In this document: positions 1 to 10,593 of the stretch, one piece after another
How the letters are laid out: every line of letters begins with the position of its first letter
Numbering within the stretch: position 1 is the stretch's first letter
Assembly (NCBI GenBank): GCA_036939975.1
Contig: JALLPB010000424.1
Span: forward strand, 1-28,848
Direction: 5' to 3'
Length of the DNA: 28,848 bases
Source: Cyclostephanos tholiformis
Lineage: Eukaryota > Bacillariophyta > Thalassiosirophyceae > Thalassiosirales > Thalassiosiraceae
Translations under genes and position numbers: made by a program
Notes under the pieces: generated by a model
The model's input: the letters and a program-made list of their open reading frames with translations, nothing else
The model's database searches: none
Told to the model about the DNA's origin: nothing

Positions 1-30
1 GATAGGTTTTTTTTGTGGTCTCGTTCCAAA

Positions 31-3000
31 TTAATTCTCAAGTGGTACTTTGCGTAACATCTCAGGTTGTGTGAGCTACTTCTTAGGTATTATTTGCGTT
101 GGATCTGTGAATACTTATTCCTAATCAGACATTTTTTTTGACCCAGTCCTAAAAATAATTTTCAACTAGTAGGTCGCACAACACCCTGAGTTGTGTTAGT
201 CAATTCTAAGATATTATCTAAGGTGGTGTCCATAAGTATTGATCCTACGTTGAAACATTGAATTTGACTTCCCTCCGACAAGTCAACAGCACAGGTGAAA
301 TGCAATAACATTAAGCAGAACCCCTCCCCTCATGTTTGATTTCTGCCACAAATCTCCTGATACGCCGTGCATTCCGATTAATAGCAGCAATATCCGGTGG
401 TGTCCAACTGTCAACGTTCTTACCATGGACTGACCTGAAGTCACCTCTTGCCAATCCGTAGAATTCCTCATTATGGTAGGCAAGGATACATCTGGCGCCA
501 TTCCAAGTTCGCTTGGTCATTATGCAAAGACTCTTATTGCACAGTGTGCACCGCCAGATGGTGTTATCACCGCACACCTTGCATTTGGATGCATTATTGA
601 TCTTAACAATACTCGAAAAATGATTACTCACTTGCTCCAATGTCTGACAAAAACGAGGTAATAGTTGTCCTCTCTGAAAAGCTGCCAAGGTCAAACCATC
701 CTTTGGATACATGTCATCCTCTGCCGAATCCACACTGCTACTTGCCGATCCCACCCTTCGAAGTTTGTGTTGCTGAGTGTATCGTCGGAATTTGTTATCC
801 CCACAGTAGTGGTTGTTGCGGGGATCGTACTGTAGCATTTGCTTGGACAGCTTAATCCGAAACTCTGTAAAACTCATTCTCTTCCTAATTGGAATTGCCC
901 ATGAAGCATCAAGGTCACCATCACAGCATTCTTGGTACATATCGTATGCAGCAATTATTCCCATTGATTGGGCGTGTAGGTATGGTGCGTGCCAATACTT
1001 CCAACTTATGTACCTATTACCACAATTCTTAATCATGTGATCAAGATTGTCAACACCGTAATAATGGCGGAGGTACGTCTCTCTCGCCTCGTTTTGCTCG
1101 ATCCCCCACATTCTTGTTGCGGCCCCTTTCCCGCGCACTCTCTTGGACACATAGAGACTCACGGATGGAAGATTATTCACCCCACATATGTTCGTTGGTC
1201 CCGTTGATTGGAAGGACACCAATGTCCTTGTGCATGCATTGGCCTTGATTGAACCATCCTCACTCTCAACTGCTGGCACTTGCTTGATTGCCACAATTGG
1301 ATTATCAAACCGCATAGCCCTTGCCTTTGGGCAACGAGACTTCGTACCTTCGTGATGAAGGTATGGCTTGAGGCCTTCGGGGAATCTATCACGGCGGTTC
1401 GTCATTGTGGCACCGTATCCCTTACTTCCAAGCAAGTTCATCACCTCCTCTCCAGAGAAATGATTGTCTGCAACAATATGGGGCGGCTTGGGATACACCT
1501 TTTTCATTTGGAATTTCAATGTTCCAATGCCAGTCGGATTCTGAACCACCACCTCCTCCCGACCGCTTGGTGGTGCATGAACAGTTTGGGCATCAATAAT
1601 TTTCACCATTTCATATATTTCCGCTGGCCCCTGTGCATTGAAACCCGTTGGTTTTGCTTGAAGTTTGTGGCGGTGGATGTACCCGCGAGGATAACGACGA
1701 TTAATGTCATACAGTAATGTAGTTTGCCCTCCTTTGTCCTTCTTCTTGCCAGTCATCCGATACGTGGCTTCCGTACCAAAGCCAGAGAATCCCCACGTTG
1801 TCTCGTCGATTGTTCCATCCTCATCGGCTTTCTTTGTCAAGTAATTCATATTTACAATGAGGCACTTGTAAATGAAGTCATACCTTGCGCACGGGTCATA
1901 TCCTTCCATACCCCGTGCAGGTGTCATCAAATTATTGTTTAGCTTAAAATAGCGCTTAATATTCTTCCAGCGCTCCATTGTAATGCTCTCATCAATCACC
2001 GTGTCGTATCACGGATCATTGGCGTTCCATCGGGTGAAAATAGTGCCCGGCTTTCCATCCAAAGCTCCATGACGTATTGGAACAGCGGTCCACCTCACCA
2101 GTTCTGGCACATTGACACTTTGCCACTCGTGTCCCATCCCAATGCCACCTCCAGAAGTTGATGCATAAACATTGGTGCATGTTGCAACGTGGGAGAAGTA
2201 GGGCATTCGTTCATCATTTTCAATGTCAGACATGGCCGGTGGGCATAACGGAAAAAGGAGTTGATAAAAGAAGAGAGGATCTTCGCGGACTTGGTCGAAA
2301 TCACATCCATGTTTCTTAAGGATGTCAACGTCGAGACAGCCACAATGACTCTTGGGCTTGAGATCCAATTGAGTCGCGTCATCACGGACATAAGTACCCT
2401 CATCAAATTTATCCGGTGTCCAACCAGTGTAATGGAATATCCACCCATTGATCTCCCTTACCCCCTCATCGTTAGGAGGAACAACCTTTGCCATTGCCGG
2501 CGTGAAGTGTCCAAGATACTCCTTCTTTGATTTCTGCTTTGCCTTCGTTGCCCCCCCCCCCTCTCCCTCTGCCATAGCGGTCGTCTTCTTCTTTGGCTCC
2601 TTTTCTTTGACACCGTACTTTGCCTCAAAGGAGAACAGATTCCACAAACCGGGGTTATCCACAGCATCCAATTGGGGAGCACCAAGTTCGACCTTCGGAT
2701 CATACCCTGCCCAATCCTTTGGAGGGCCCGGTGGATACCACCCGTCTGGCGCTCCATTAATACTCCTTGATCCACTCCGGTTTAGGCTGTATTGAAGCTC
2801 CTCTCCAGCAAACATATCTATGTTGTCAGCATCATCGCCGATTGGCTGGTTTGAGCCTTCTAAAACGGTTCGCAGGAGCAACCCATCGTGGTGGATGTCT
2901 GCCTCGTCTCCCTCTTCATCACTGTCGCCCAAATCACCCAGTACATCATCTGTATCATCACCATGAACACTTCCATCGGCATCACGCTCATCGAATCCAA

Positions 3001-4084
3001 GAAGTGTATCACAACCTTGATTACTCGCAGCAATTGTCATCACATCGGAATTTGGAGGATCCTTCCTTTTCTTTGGTCCTCTCTTACCAGCAGCAATACT
3101 AGGGGCTTGTTTCTTTGCAGCCACAAAATCTCCCGGACCGCCGGTGATCGTTGAGTCGGCAGGACTTGGATTGGAGAATAAGTTCTTTGGTGGCGCCTTG
3201 GAGTGAGTGGGATTGATGGTTGAACGAAGAGGAGTAACAGGCTTCTCTGGCTGATGAGCATATTTGTAGTTTGGATGGTGCTTGCAGCAAACTCGGGGAA
3301 CATACTCCTCGTGCCCTGCTTTATCCTCCCATGCATGTTGACAAAGATGATGGACAAGTGAATGGCATCCATCAACTTGGCATGGCAATGGATCCAATAG
3401 TGGAAAGTCGCAGATTACTGCTTGTGCCCAGTTGCATAAAGTCGAACGCCGTCTTGGTGGCAACGGCGGCGGTGGTGGCGGCAGCGGTCGCAGCGAGGGT
3501 GGTTTTGTCGGTGGCAGCGAGGGGGGTTTTGTTGGTGGCGATGGTTCCTCCTGCTCATGAAGGATCGCCTTTACTGATTTCTTTCGACCTGGTAGCTGTG
3601 GGGGCTTAGCCTTTGTCCCATCAGCTTTATCGCCAAGAACACCACCACGGCTACGAAGAGCTCGGCCAGGACTACTATTTTTCTCAGAAGTCCTGCACAA
3701 AGCTGCGATGGCGGCCATGTCGCCATATCCCATCTGAGCATTTGGGTCGGCCATGGTGACGATGTTGACTTTCGTGGTTGTGATGGTGGTTCTTCCACCG
3801 CCAAGTGTATGGTAGTGCACGTAGGAATGACCCCTAAAATAACACCTAAGCTATTGATTTTGAATATGATATTGGAACTGATGATACCATATGACAAAGT
3901 TGGGAATGGCTACGGCAATGGTAGCATCAACAAACTTGTAATAACCTGATACCTAATGTGGTGTTATCACCAGTTCATGGAGTTGAACTGTGGGGATGTA
4001 ATAACTGGTAAATGGGCAAAAATAACACCCTGGATGGTACTTTTCAGCACGCCCCGCCCGAACGATATGGCAACTGGCAATTAA
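31..4084 (-). mobile_element. piggyBac-type DNA transposon, boundaries tentative
   Basis: The element is defined by the long minus-strand transposase frame at 311-3754. PiggyBac elements insert at TTAA. The nearest flanking TTAA sites are at 31-34 and 4081-4084, which I use as provisional borders. Inside them I see no convincing long terminal inverted repeat: only TTAATT is shared at the two ends. A short motif of the form GGTRTTATTT occurs near both ends, at about 84-93 on the plus strand and about 3837-3846 and 4020-4029 on the minus strand. The transposase assignment is firm; the borders are inference. The internal stop codon suggests that this copy is inactive. Confidence 0.5.
311..3754 (-). 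pseudogene. piggyBac-type transposase (DDE_Tnp_1_7), broken by one in-frame TGA
   Basis: One minus-strand reading frame runs from an ATG at 3754 (context GTCACCATGG, a strong start) to 311. It would be 1147 codons but for a TGA at 2009-2011. Two long open stretches lie in the same frame on either side. The N-terminal part has a proline-rich stretch, then a Cys/His-rich segment (about residues 107-159, CQVDGC...HHLC...CCKHH) that looks like a zinc-binding domain, then an acidic region. The C-terminal part carries the piggyBac catalytic pattern: IDE, VADNHF and GVDNLDHM give the D, D, D residues (65, 178 and 317, with D320, counted from 1999). It ends in a Cys-rich finger (CKVCGD...CTLCNKSLC), as in piggyBac family proteins. 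The TGA sits between NDP and YDTV, just before the ERWKNIKRYF segment. A C-to-T change of an Arg CGA codon would explain it. Readthrough is possible but has no support here. Confidence 0.88.
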
Positions 4085-5753
4085 CACTGCCTTTGAACTC
4101 ATCACTAACAAATGCTTGTGGGTCAAGATGCAGAAGAGACCTCAAGTTAAACAAAATTTACTATTGATTGTGAATAGAAAAGAATAGCTATTAAACAAGA
4201 AGAGAATGAGAACTGTTGCAAGGTAGAAGACATTGTTATAAGAAGGTCTTTAACATTCATCAAAAATGCATATGAGATTTTTGTGCAAAGCAATAAATCA
4301 GAACCTGTCAAAATAGCATCAAGTCTTTGTAGCATAAAAGAGCACCTTTGGGGATCTATATTGGATGAAGTCTCCAGAGAACAGTAGACCTTATATAGTA
4401 AATGTTGCAGAGCATGATGTTTGGGAAGCTGCTGTGATGAAAAACTGATGCTGCTGCTCTTGCGCCATTCCTTGAGATCCTTGGTTTGCAACAAGTGATT
4501 GTAGGAAACTCCCTATGGTTAACATTTGATGGCATCATTCTTGGTATAGAGATATTTGTGCCACCAGCTTGTTGTTCTGACATAAGCAATGCAGCAACTT
4601 TCCCTATGATCCTGTTGTTTTCTAAGACCAAGTTGGTACTGGGAGTGAAGGGTGTTGGGGACAAATTGAGCATTTTGAGAATCGGATTGCTGCTGAAAAA
4701 GATACCCTCTTGTCTTGGCCATTGCTGATTGTGCATGGGGTATATATAACTGGCTTTCTTGCAACACACCCAAGAATGATGGCTGCTGAAGCTGGGGTGA
4801 TAATGTCATCGTGGATACTAGAAGAACAAGAGGGAAAATTGTCAAGTTTTGACCAATTGATACTACCCGCATCTGAACCAGTAATTGGGATATATGAGTT
4901 GGTGAGGATGGAGCCTGATGTGCTGGTATTTGTTGCCATGTAATATGCACGCCACCTGTCATCCAAGTAATTGATTCAGCCTCATCTTCCCAGGCAATGT
5001 TGCCATCAGGATGCTTGCAATGACGCCTGTGGAGCTGGTGTTGGCATAAGATTGTTGAGTGGAAAACCTGTTTGATTTTGGGCAATCAATGCCTGTCCAT
5101 GCAATCATGATGAGTGGACGGCTGATGATGGAGTCAGCTGGGGTACAAGTGTTACTGGAAACAATGTGATTGTCACAATCTGAGCTGCAGAGAAGCAGCA
5201 ACAGCATTCTGCAGATTTAGCAAGGATTGGTCTGGCAGCATGGGCTATTCTTTGCAAATGTGCTTGTGGAAAGGCAAGATGTGAAAGCAGTGATAACCTT
5301 CTGGTAGTCTGCAAACTTTATGCCTGGATTGACATTGATGAAGCTGAATGGGGGTAAGTAGTAGATGTCTTGTACTGTTTGCTCTCATTGCCTGAAACTT
5401 ATTGGCTTTCAGGGAAAGAGTCTCAACTGGTGATTGGGATTGTTTTTTGCTGGGAGTAGTGCCAACTTTCCTTCCTTTTCCAAGAGACTGTCCTGTTGCC
5501 CTTTGACAGCAAATATCTATCAAGCTGGAGCCAGTTACACATATTTCATCAGAACCATCTCCCCTCATACAAGTACATCTTTCATTGTATGTACTCTCAC
5601 ATTGTGATGTTTCATATACTAGTACTTGATAATGACATATGTGGTTTGACTGCTCAGACTGTGATGACTCATACTCTTCTTCCTTGGAGGATCTGTACCA
5701 GCTAATATTGAATATCAGTAAATTTGAATTTACAGCCAGACCACCTTTGTACG

Positions 5754-6145
5754 TTCAAATTTACGGGTTAAACTACTATGTAATTTCAAGTTTGCGGGTT
5801 ATTCTTTGATCATTTTGTGAATCTTTTTGAAGTGCAAATTCGATATGACATATGACATAGTTAGACCTGCCCATAAATTCAAATTTATTGCATCTAACAT
5901 CGAAGTTACAGCCTCTCGATGTTAGACATTAGTTGGCAAACAGACCATTATAATGAATATGGAAATAAATTTGCAGTATATTGCTGATATATACCTATAT
6001 TCAATGACCTCAAATCACTAATAATATTGAATATGGCAATATATCAGCGATATAATACAATTTTATTGCCATATTCGATATTAGGTGATGGGACATAATC
6101 CATAATTTCAAATATACAGGTTATTATATTCAAAGGTACGGGTTT
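5754..6145 (+). repeat. four degenerate 17-bp direct repeats
   Basis: The motif TTCAAATTTACGGGTTA occurs at 5754-5770 and in variant form at 5785-5801 (TTCAAGTTTGCGGGTTA), 6107-6123 (TTCAAATATACAGGTTA) and 6129-6145 (TTCAAAGGTACGGGTTT). Copies come as two pairs, spaced 31 and 22 bp start to start. The function is unknown. Confidence 0.6.
6022..6083. repeat. inverted repeat, 19-bp arms
   Basis: TAATATTGAATATGGCAAT at 6022-6040 pairs with ATTGCCATATTCGATATTA at 6065-6083: 18 of 19 positions match, with a 24-bp spacer. It lies in very AT-rich DNA. It could be a MITE relic or just an extruding hairpin. Confidence 0.7.
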
Positions 6146-6470
6146 GCTGCGACACCCGTAAAATCATATTTATGGGACCACTAGCTCAAGAGGCCTATAT
6201 TTCATATTAGGCCACAAAATGACAGCAAAAATTTGAATATACATACTATGTAAATTCGAATTTACCAATATATGTGATATTACATGTCAGCTAGTTTTGA
6301 ATATGCCAAAAATTCGAATTTAGCTGCAACAGATCCCATAATTTTCACCTGCATTCACATTAAAAAACATTTTGTGTGTCTGCAAAGTTACTTTGAGTGT
6401 GTGAAAATGAGCAAGCTCAGAGGTAGCCCTACCATACTACACAACAGCAACAAAAAGAGACAAAAAGATG

Positions 6471-6561
6471 AAGACAAAAAAGAAAGTGGAACATGAATAT
6501 TGCAATATACAAAAAAAAGAGGAAGACAAAAAAAGAAAGTGGAACATGAATATTACAATAT
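6471..6561 (+). repeat. tandem duplication of a ~52-bp unit
   Basis: AAGACAAAAAAGAAAGTGGA and the following ACATGAATATTGCAATAT (6471-6508) recur at 6523-6561 with one extra A and one G-to-A change. The copies start 52 bp apart. It looks like a recent local duplication. Confidence 0.8.
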
Positions 6562-7588
6562 TTTATGATACTACATTCTACATGTGTACGTATTTTTTAG
6601 GACTCTGCACAAATGTTTTTGGTGCTTGTAATTTTCACCTCCATGAAAATCCTCTGTGCCCATAAAGAAATACATTTTTCACTTATCTGCTCAAAGAAAT
6701 CACAGCACACCAGCCTTAACAGCTTTACTCCTATTTGGGTTTGGGCGAGAACAAAAAACTTCGACTGCATAGATTTTTCATGTAGGAATTGGTTTTAAAA
6801 TGTCAACACAACCAACAACACAACCATCCCCACCATGCACCATGGTGAGCTTCCACCCCCTCCAACGGTGCAGATTTAATACTTACATGCTACCCAGGGC
6901 AAACATGACACAAACGAGGGGTGTGGGGGGGAGGGAGGTTGAAATGATTCAATGGAATCGATAAAATGGTAGAGTAATAAATTAAATTATAGCTATTCTA
7001 TTATCTACGATGTAAAAAAATGTAATGCAATTGATGGCAAATGTGATGACCATGACGCCGGGTGGGCACAAAGAGGAGTGAATAAGTTAACAGCAGGTCC
7101 ACACAAGGGTAAGATTGGATTCATTGTGGTATTCTCACCCTTTTTATACACAAAATCTGAAGATGGAAAACCAGAAAAATATCAGCACTATCCCGGATGG
7201 CATTCAACTCTGTCCAAAATGGTTCCCTCCTAGTGTGCATGACAAGAACATATCAGGAGTACAAACAAAAGCCATGAAGGTATATCATCGTCATCATCAA
7301 TTATCTTTATTTTTAGATTTTTACCCCTGTAGTCAATTCCATTAGCATAATCCTCATACAAAATTGGTTGTCTGGATGGCTCCCAATTGTTGCACAACCG
7401 CCATAATAAATGTAAAGCTACATGAGTCTGAAATGGGTGATTATTTGTAACAAAAACGTAGACCTTGCACACTCTTCCTCTCCTCTTAAATTTGACTATT
7501 TTGCCTTTCAAGGCATGATACCATCTGGCTAAATCATGCGTTGATACCTCAGGCTCCTAGTTATTTATCGCCGCTGCCAAAAGTGAGA

Positions 7589-8785
7589 TCAGGCTTGTCC
7601 AATCTCCTTCAACATCTCCTTGAACCAGTGGGCCTCCTTGTTAAAGGGCTTACCACCCTTAACTCTCTCGAATTCAATCGCCCTGATCGGCGTACCCTCC
7701 ATGTCCTCGTCCTGTCCCATCAATCCCGACACGTGCGCGATCGCACTCTCCACGCCCTTCTCGGCACATTCCTTAATAAGCCTCCGATCGAAGTCATTCG
7801 ACGCCGCCGCTCGAGCGAAGTACCCCGACTTTTGAACGAGAGTCTTCTCCGCACCGATGAGTTCCGACAAGCGTTTCGAGAAGTACGCACCGGGGTTGAT
7901 GTCGGCGAGTCGCACGTGTCCGAAGGCATCGCGGGGGGGCGCCTTCCCCTCCTTTTCCATCTCTGCGATGATCTCGTGGACGCCGGCACCCTCGGATAGG
8001 AACACGTTGACGCATCCGTTCTCGTCCATGACCTTCCTCAATCGCTCGCCCTCGGCCTGGATGTTCATGCCGATTTCCGGTATCCACACGGCGTGTATAT
8101 CGCGCGACATGCGCGTGCCGGAGAAGGCCGACGAGCCGTTAACGAACTTCGTCGCCTTCAAACCCTCGCGATATTTCCTCGCGGTCTCGGCGGTAAGGAA
8201 ACCCGAGTCGCGTCCCATGACCTCGTGTATAATGAGCATGCGCGGATTCGCCGAGCTCTCGCTTACGACATTTTTGAAGAAGAGCGCGCCCTGTTCGGCG
8301 GCGGTGTCGGCGCCGAAGGTTTGAACGACGGGGTAAACGTCGTTGTCGATGGTCTTGGGCATGCCGATGACGACCACCTTCCCGCCGTGCTTTTCGAGTA
8401 TGTACTTCGAAAGTTCGGCCGCCTGGGTGTTGGTATCGTCGCCACCGATAGTGTGAATGACCTAATCGAGAGAATAATATGACATGGACCGGTCCGGGGG
8501 CTTTCCGGTCAGGACGGACTATAAACCAAAAACGATAAAAGACATGGACCTGTTTATCTCACATTTATGCCATCTTTGATGAGCTGCTGAGCGGCCACTT
8601 CAAGGGCGGTTTCGCCCTCCTTAATGAACCCTCGTGCAATGCAGTCTTTAATGTTGGTGAGCTGTGATATCATGATGGGTAAAAACAAATTAGAAGATAG
8701 GAAGACATGAAAACAAAGACGTAGTGCTGGGTCAAACGATCGATGGATTGGCGTGGTGTGAACATTCAATTCGTCATCATCGTAG

Positions 8786-8826
<41 letters not shown>

Positions 8827-9112
8827 TCTCTCTCTCTCCCCATCTTCTCACCTTGACGCGAGAGTTGCCAATGGGACTCCCCCCCAACTCGTGCAAGCAC
8901 GAACAATCGTCGTAATGTTCCGGCTCCAAAACCGCCGAATCGCCGGTGAGCACGCCCTTGTACCCGTCGAAGTACATGCGTATGGTTAGTCCCGAGATGG
9001 TCCCCGCCCTGAGGGCTGCCCCCCAAAACTCGACGAGGTACGCGACCGACGAGGATAGGCATGGCGCCAGGCCACCGGAGGTCATCATCGCGACGTTCAT
9101 TTGTTCGGGCAT
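7589..9112 (-). CDS. pyrophosphate-dependent 6-phosphofructokinase
   Basis: Catalyses the reversible phosphorylation of fructose 6-phosphate to fructose 1,6-bisphosphate, here probably with PPi. Three exons: 8852-9112, 8563-8661 and 7589-8461, with introns of 190 and 101 nt starting GTGAGA and ending AG. The spliced product is 410 aa, all phases zero. Motifs: a glycine-rich start (MMTSGGLAPC), GGSPIGNSR, GGDDTNT (126-132), MPKTIDND (154-161), MGRDSG (202-207), SEGAG and QKSGYFAR. In the PFK family an Asp as the fourth residue of GGDD and a Lys in PKTIDND mark PPi rather than ATP use. Length and order fit the ~400-aa bacterial-type PPi-PFK clade. There is no presequence before the first motif, so a cytosolic location is likely. 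Intron 1 carries a long ATC repeat. The upstream neighbour is divergent. Confidence 0.92.
8786..8826 (+). repeat. (ATC)n microsatellite in PFK intron 1
   Basis: About 41 bp of uninterrupted TCA/ATC repeat, followed by a short CT repeat. It lies inside the first intron of the phosphofructokinase gene. Confidence 0.9.
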
Positions 9113-9508
9113 GGTTTTGTTGGGATGTGTTGGCTTTGTATTGCGTTGTGTGGTCGCTGGGGTTGCTGTGGTGAAAAAAATAATATGAGAACCTCGAAAA
9201 AAGATTTCAGAGGGTGGCGCGGGGCGGTGCGGTGCGGGGCGGGGGACCCATCAACGGCTCTCGCTGCGAGGAAGAAAGTGAATCTTCGGGAGCGAGGGCC
9301 AGACGGTTGTGGGAAAATGCAATTCCACCGGCCTCGCAGCCGGCGGCGCGCGCCCCCGGGCCCCCCAACTAGTAGTGAGAGAGAGAATGCTACATACACC
9401 TACAATACCTAGAGATACGTATGGTACTACCGAGTGGGGAGGGGAAAAAGTTTCCCGCCAACAAAGCCCCAATGACATCAAACATCAACTGAGCAACAAC
9501 GCAAAGTG
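9113..9508. promoter_or_regulatory. divergent intergenic gap, PFK / VOC gene
   Basis: A 396-bp gap between two divergent start codons, so it should hold both promoters. It contains a GC-rich stretch near 9209-9247 made of GGCGCGGGGCGG-like repeats. Short open frames here run across the gap in several phases and have no recognisable domain. I see no specific operator. Confidence 0.4.
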
Positions 9509-9754
9509 ATGACGACGCCAACGATGGTGCCTGCCATGCAATTGTTCTTCCTGTACTGCTCGTTCAATATATTTACATATGGGCGGGCATTCTCAAGTAA
9601 CTCCATAATATCATCCTCCCGGATGACGCAGATTATTCGACAACACTCCTCGGTAATATTCGGACCTAGCAGGCGTGACTCATCCTCGTCGTCCTCGTCG
9701 TCCTCGGGCAACGATGAGATTGCGAGCGGCGGCGCCGACATGAGGTCCCAGCGG

Positions 9755-9790
<36 letters not shown>

Positions 9791-10529
9791 TCGACGACAT
9801 CATCATCGAATCGCGGGATCGATGATGATGAGCGAGGGGGGGGGGGGGGGGTAGGGGGGGGGGGGGGGGGGGGGGGTGGGTCGATTATCGTACGCGATCA
9901 CCACGCATCACGTGGCGATAAAGACGCGCAACATCGAAAACGCCATCGACTTCTACTCCCTCCTGGGATTTCGGGTGGAGACCAAATTCGTCGCGGGTCC
10001 GGCCCGGGCGGCGTGGTTGATTCACGAGGGCGATGGAAGCGCGTCGTCCTCGTCGTCGTCGTCGTCGAGGGGCGGGGAAAGCTCTCGATGTAGAATAGAA
10101 TTGCTGGAGGTACCATCGTACGTGTTGGAGGAACCGGGGGGCATGCAGAGGAGGGCCATCGACCTAACGAAGCGGGTGGAGTTACTTGGGTTGAATCACC
10201 TGGCGTTGGATGTTACGAATTGCATTCCCCGATCGAGTGGCGGCGACGATGATGCCGCCGTGGTGTCGCCGGATGGAAGTACATGCGAATTATACCAATT
10301 ACGGGAATGGATGGACGATCTTAACGTGCTTTCAATCGAAAAGTTCGGAAAATCCCTACGGATCGCGATGTCGCCAACCAAACGTATCATAGGGAGAGAA
10401 GTTTACGAAATGGCATTCCTGTTCGATGCCGACGGAACGCTGGTGGAGTTGATGAATCATTCGGGAACGCTGATGCAGGACGTTGCCGATGGTTGGGTGC
10501 CTTGGGATGGACGGGGATTCATTCAATAA
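9509..10529 (+). CDS. plastid-targeted VOC/glyoxalase I family protein (frameshift at poly-G)
   Basis: The N-terminus starts at ATG 9509 and has a hydrophobic leader (MQLFFLYCSFNIF) ending at GRAF (Ala27-Phe28). This matches the diatom plastid signal-plus-transit pattern. A long Ser run follows. The enzyme domain lies in another frame, from about 9876 to the stop at 10527-10529. It shows the vicinal-oxygen-chelate arrangement with four likely metal ligands: His in THHVAIKT, Glu in RIELLE, His in LNHLALDV and Glu in LVELM. The two frames meet in a poly-G tract (9836-9880). One G too many or two too few would explain the shift, so the assembled tract length is probably wrong. The exact substrate is not clear; a lactoylglutathione-lyase-like role is a family guess. 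AATAAA overlaps the stop. The convergent neighbour ends 64 bp away. Confidence 0.75.
9836..9880 (+). repeat. poly-G tract inside the VOC gene
   Basis: Sixteen G, then TA, then 23 G, then T and three G. The reading frame changes across it. Length error in assembly is the likeliest cause. Confidence 0.9.
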
Positions 10530-10593
10530 AAGTAGGATAAGTAGTAATGGTACATTTTTAGGTGTTTCGTTTTGTAATCTGTCCATTGGTTGA

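Larger units (their letters stand above)
4085..7588. other. AT-rich intergenic region with repeats, no supported gene
   Basis: About 3.5 kb between the piggyBac element and the phosphofructokinase gene. The part at 4147-5700 has several open minus-strand stretches in different frames (for example 4519-5085 and 4622-4966) with Gln/Ser/His-rich translations. None carries a domain I recognise, so it may be decayed coding sequence or noncoding RNA. From 5700 to 6350 the DNA is very AT-rich, with palindromes of the AAATTCGAATTT type and degenerate direct repeats. A stretch at 6471-6561 is a tandem duplication. An unrecognised minus-strand open frame spans about 7230-7550. Confidence 0.6.

Noticed and set aside
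4519..5085. 188-codon minus-strand open frame
   Set aside because: Gln/His-rich translation with no domain, overlapped by other frames of similar length; no clear start or splice context.
8761..8830. ATC repeat as a CRISPR-like or regulatory array
   Set aside because: A simple trinucleotide repeat inside an intron with no spacers.
9101..9412. 103-codon plus-strand frame upstream of the VOC gene
   Set aside because: GC-rich low-complexity sequence in a divergent promoter gap; no homology seen and overlapped by other frames.
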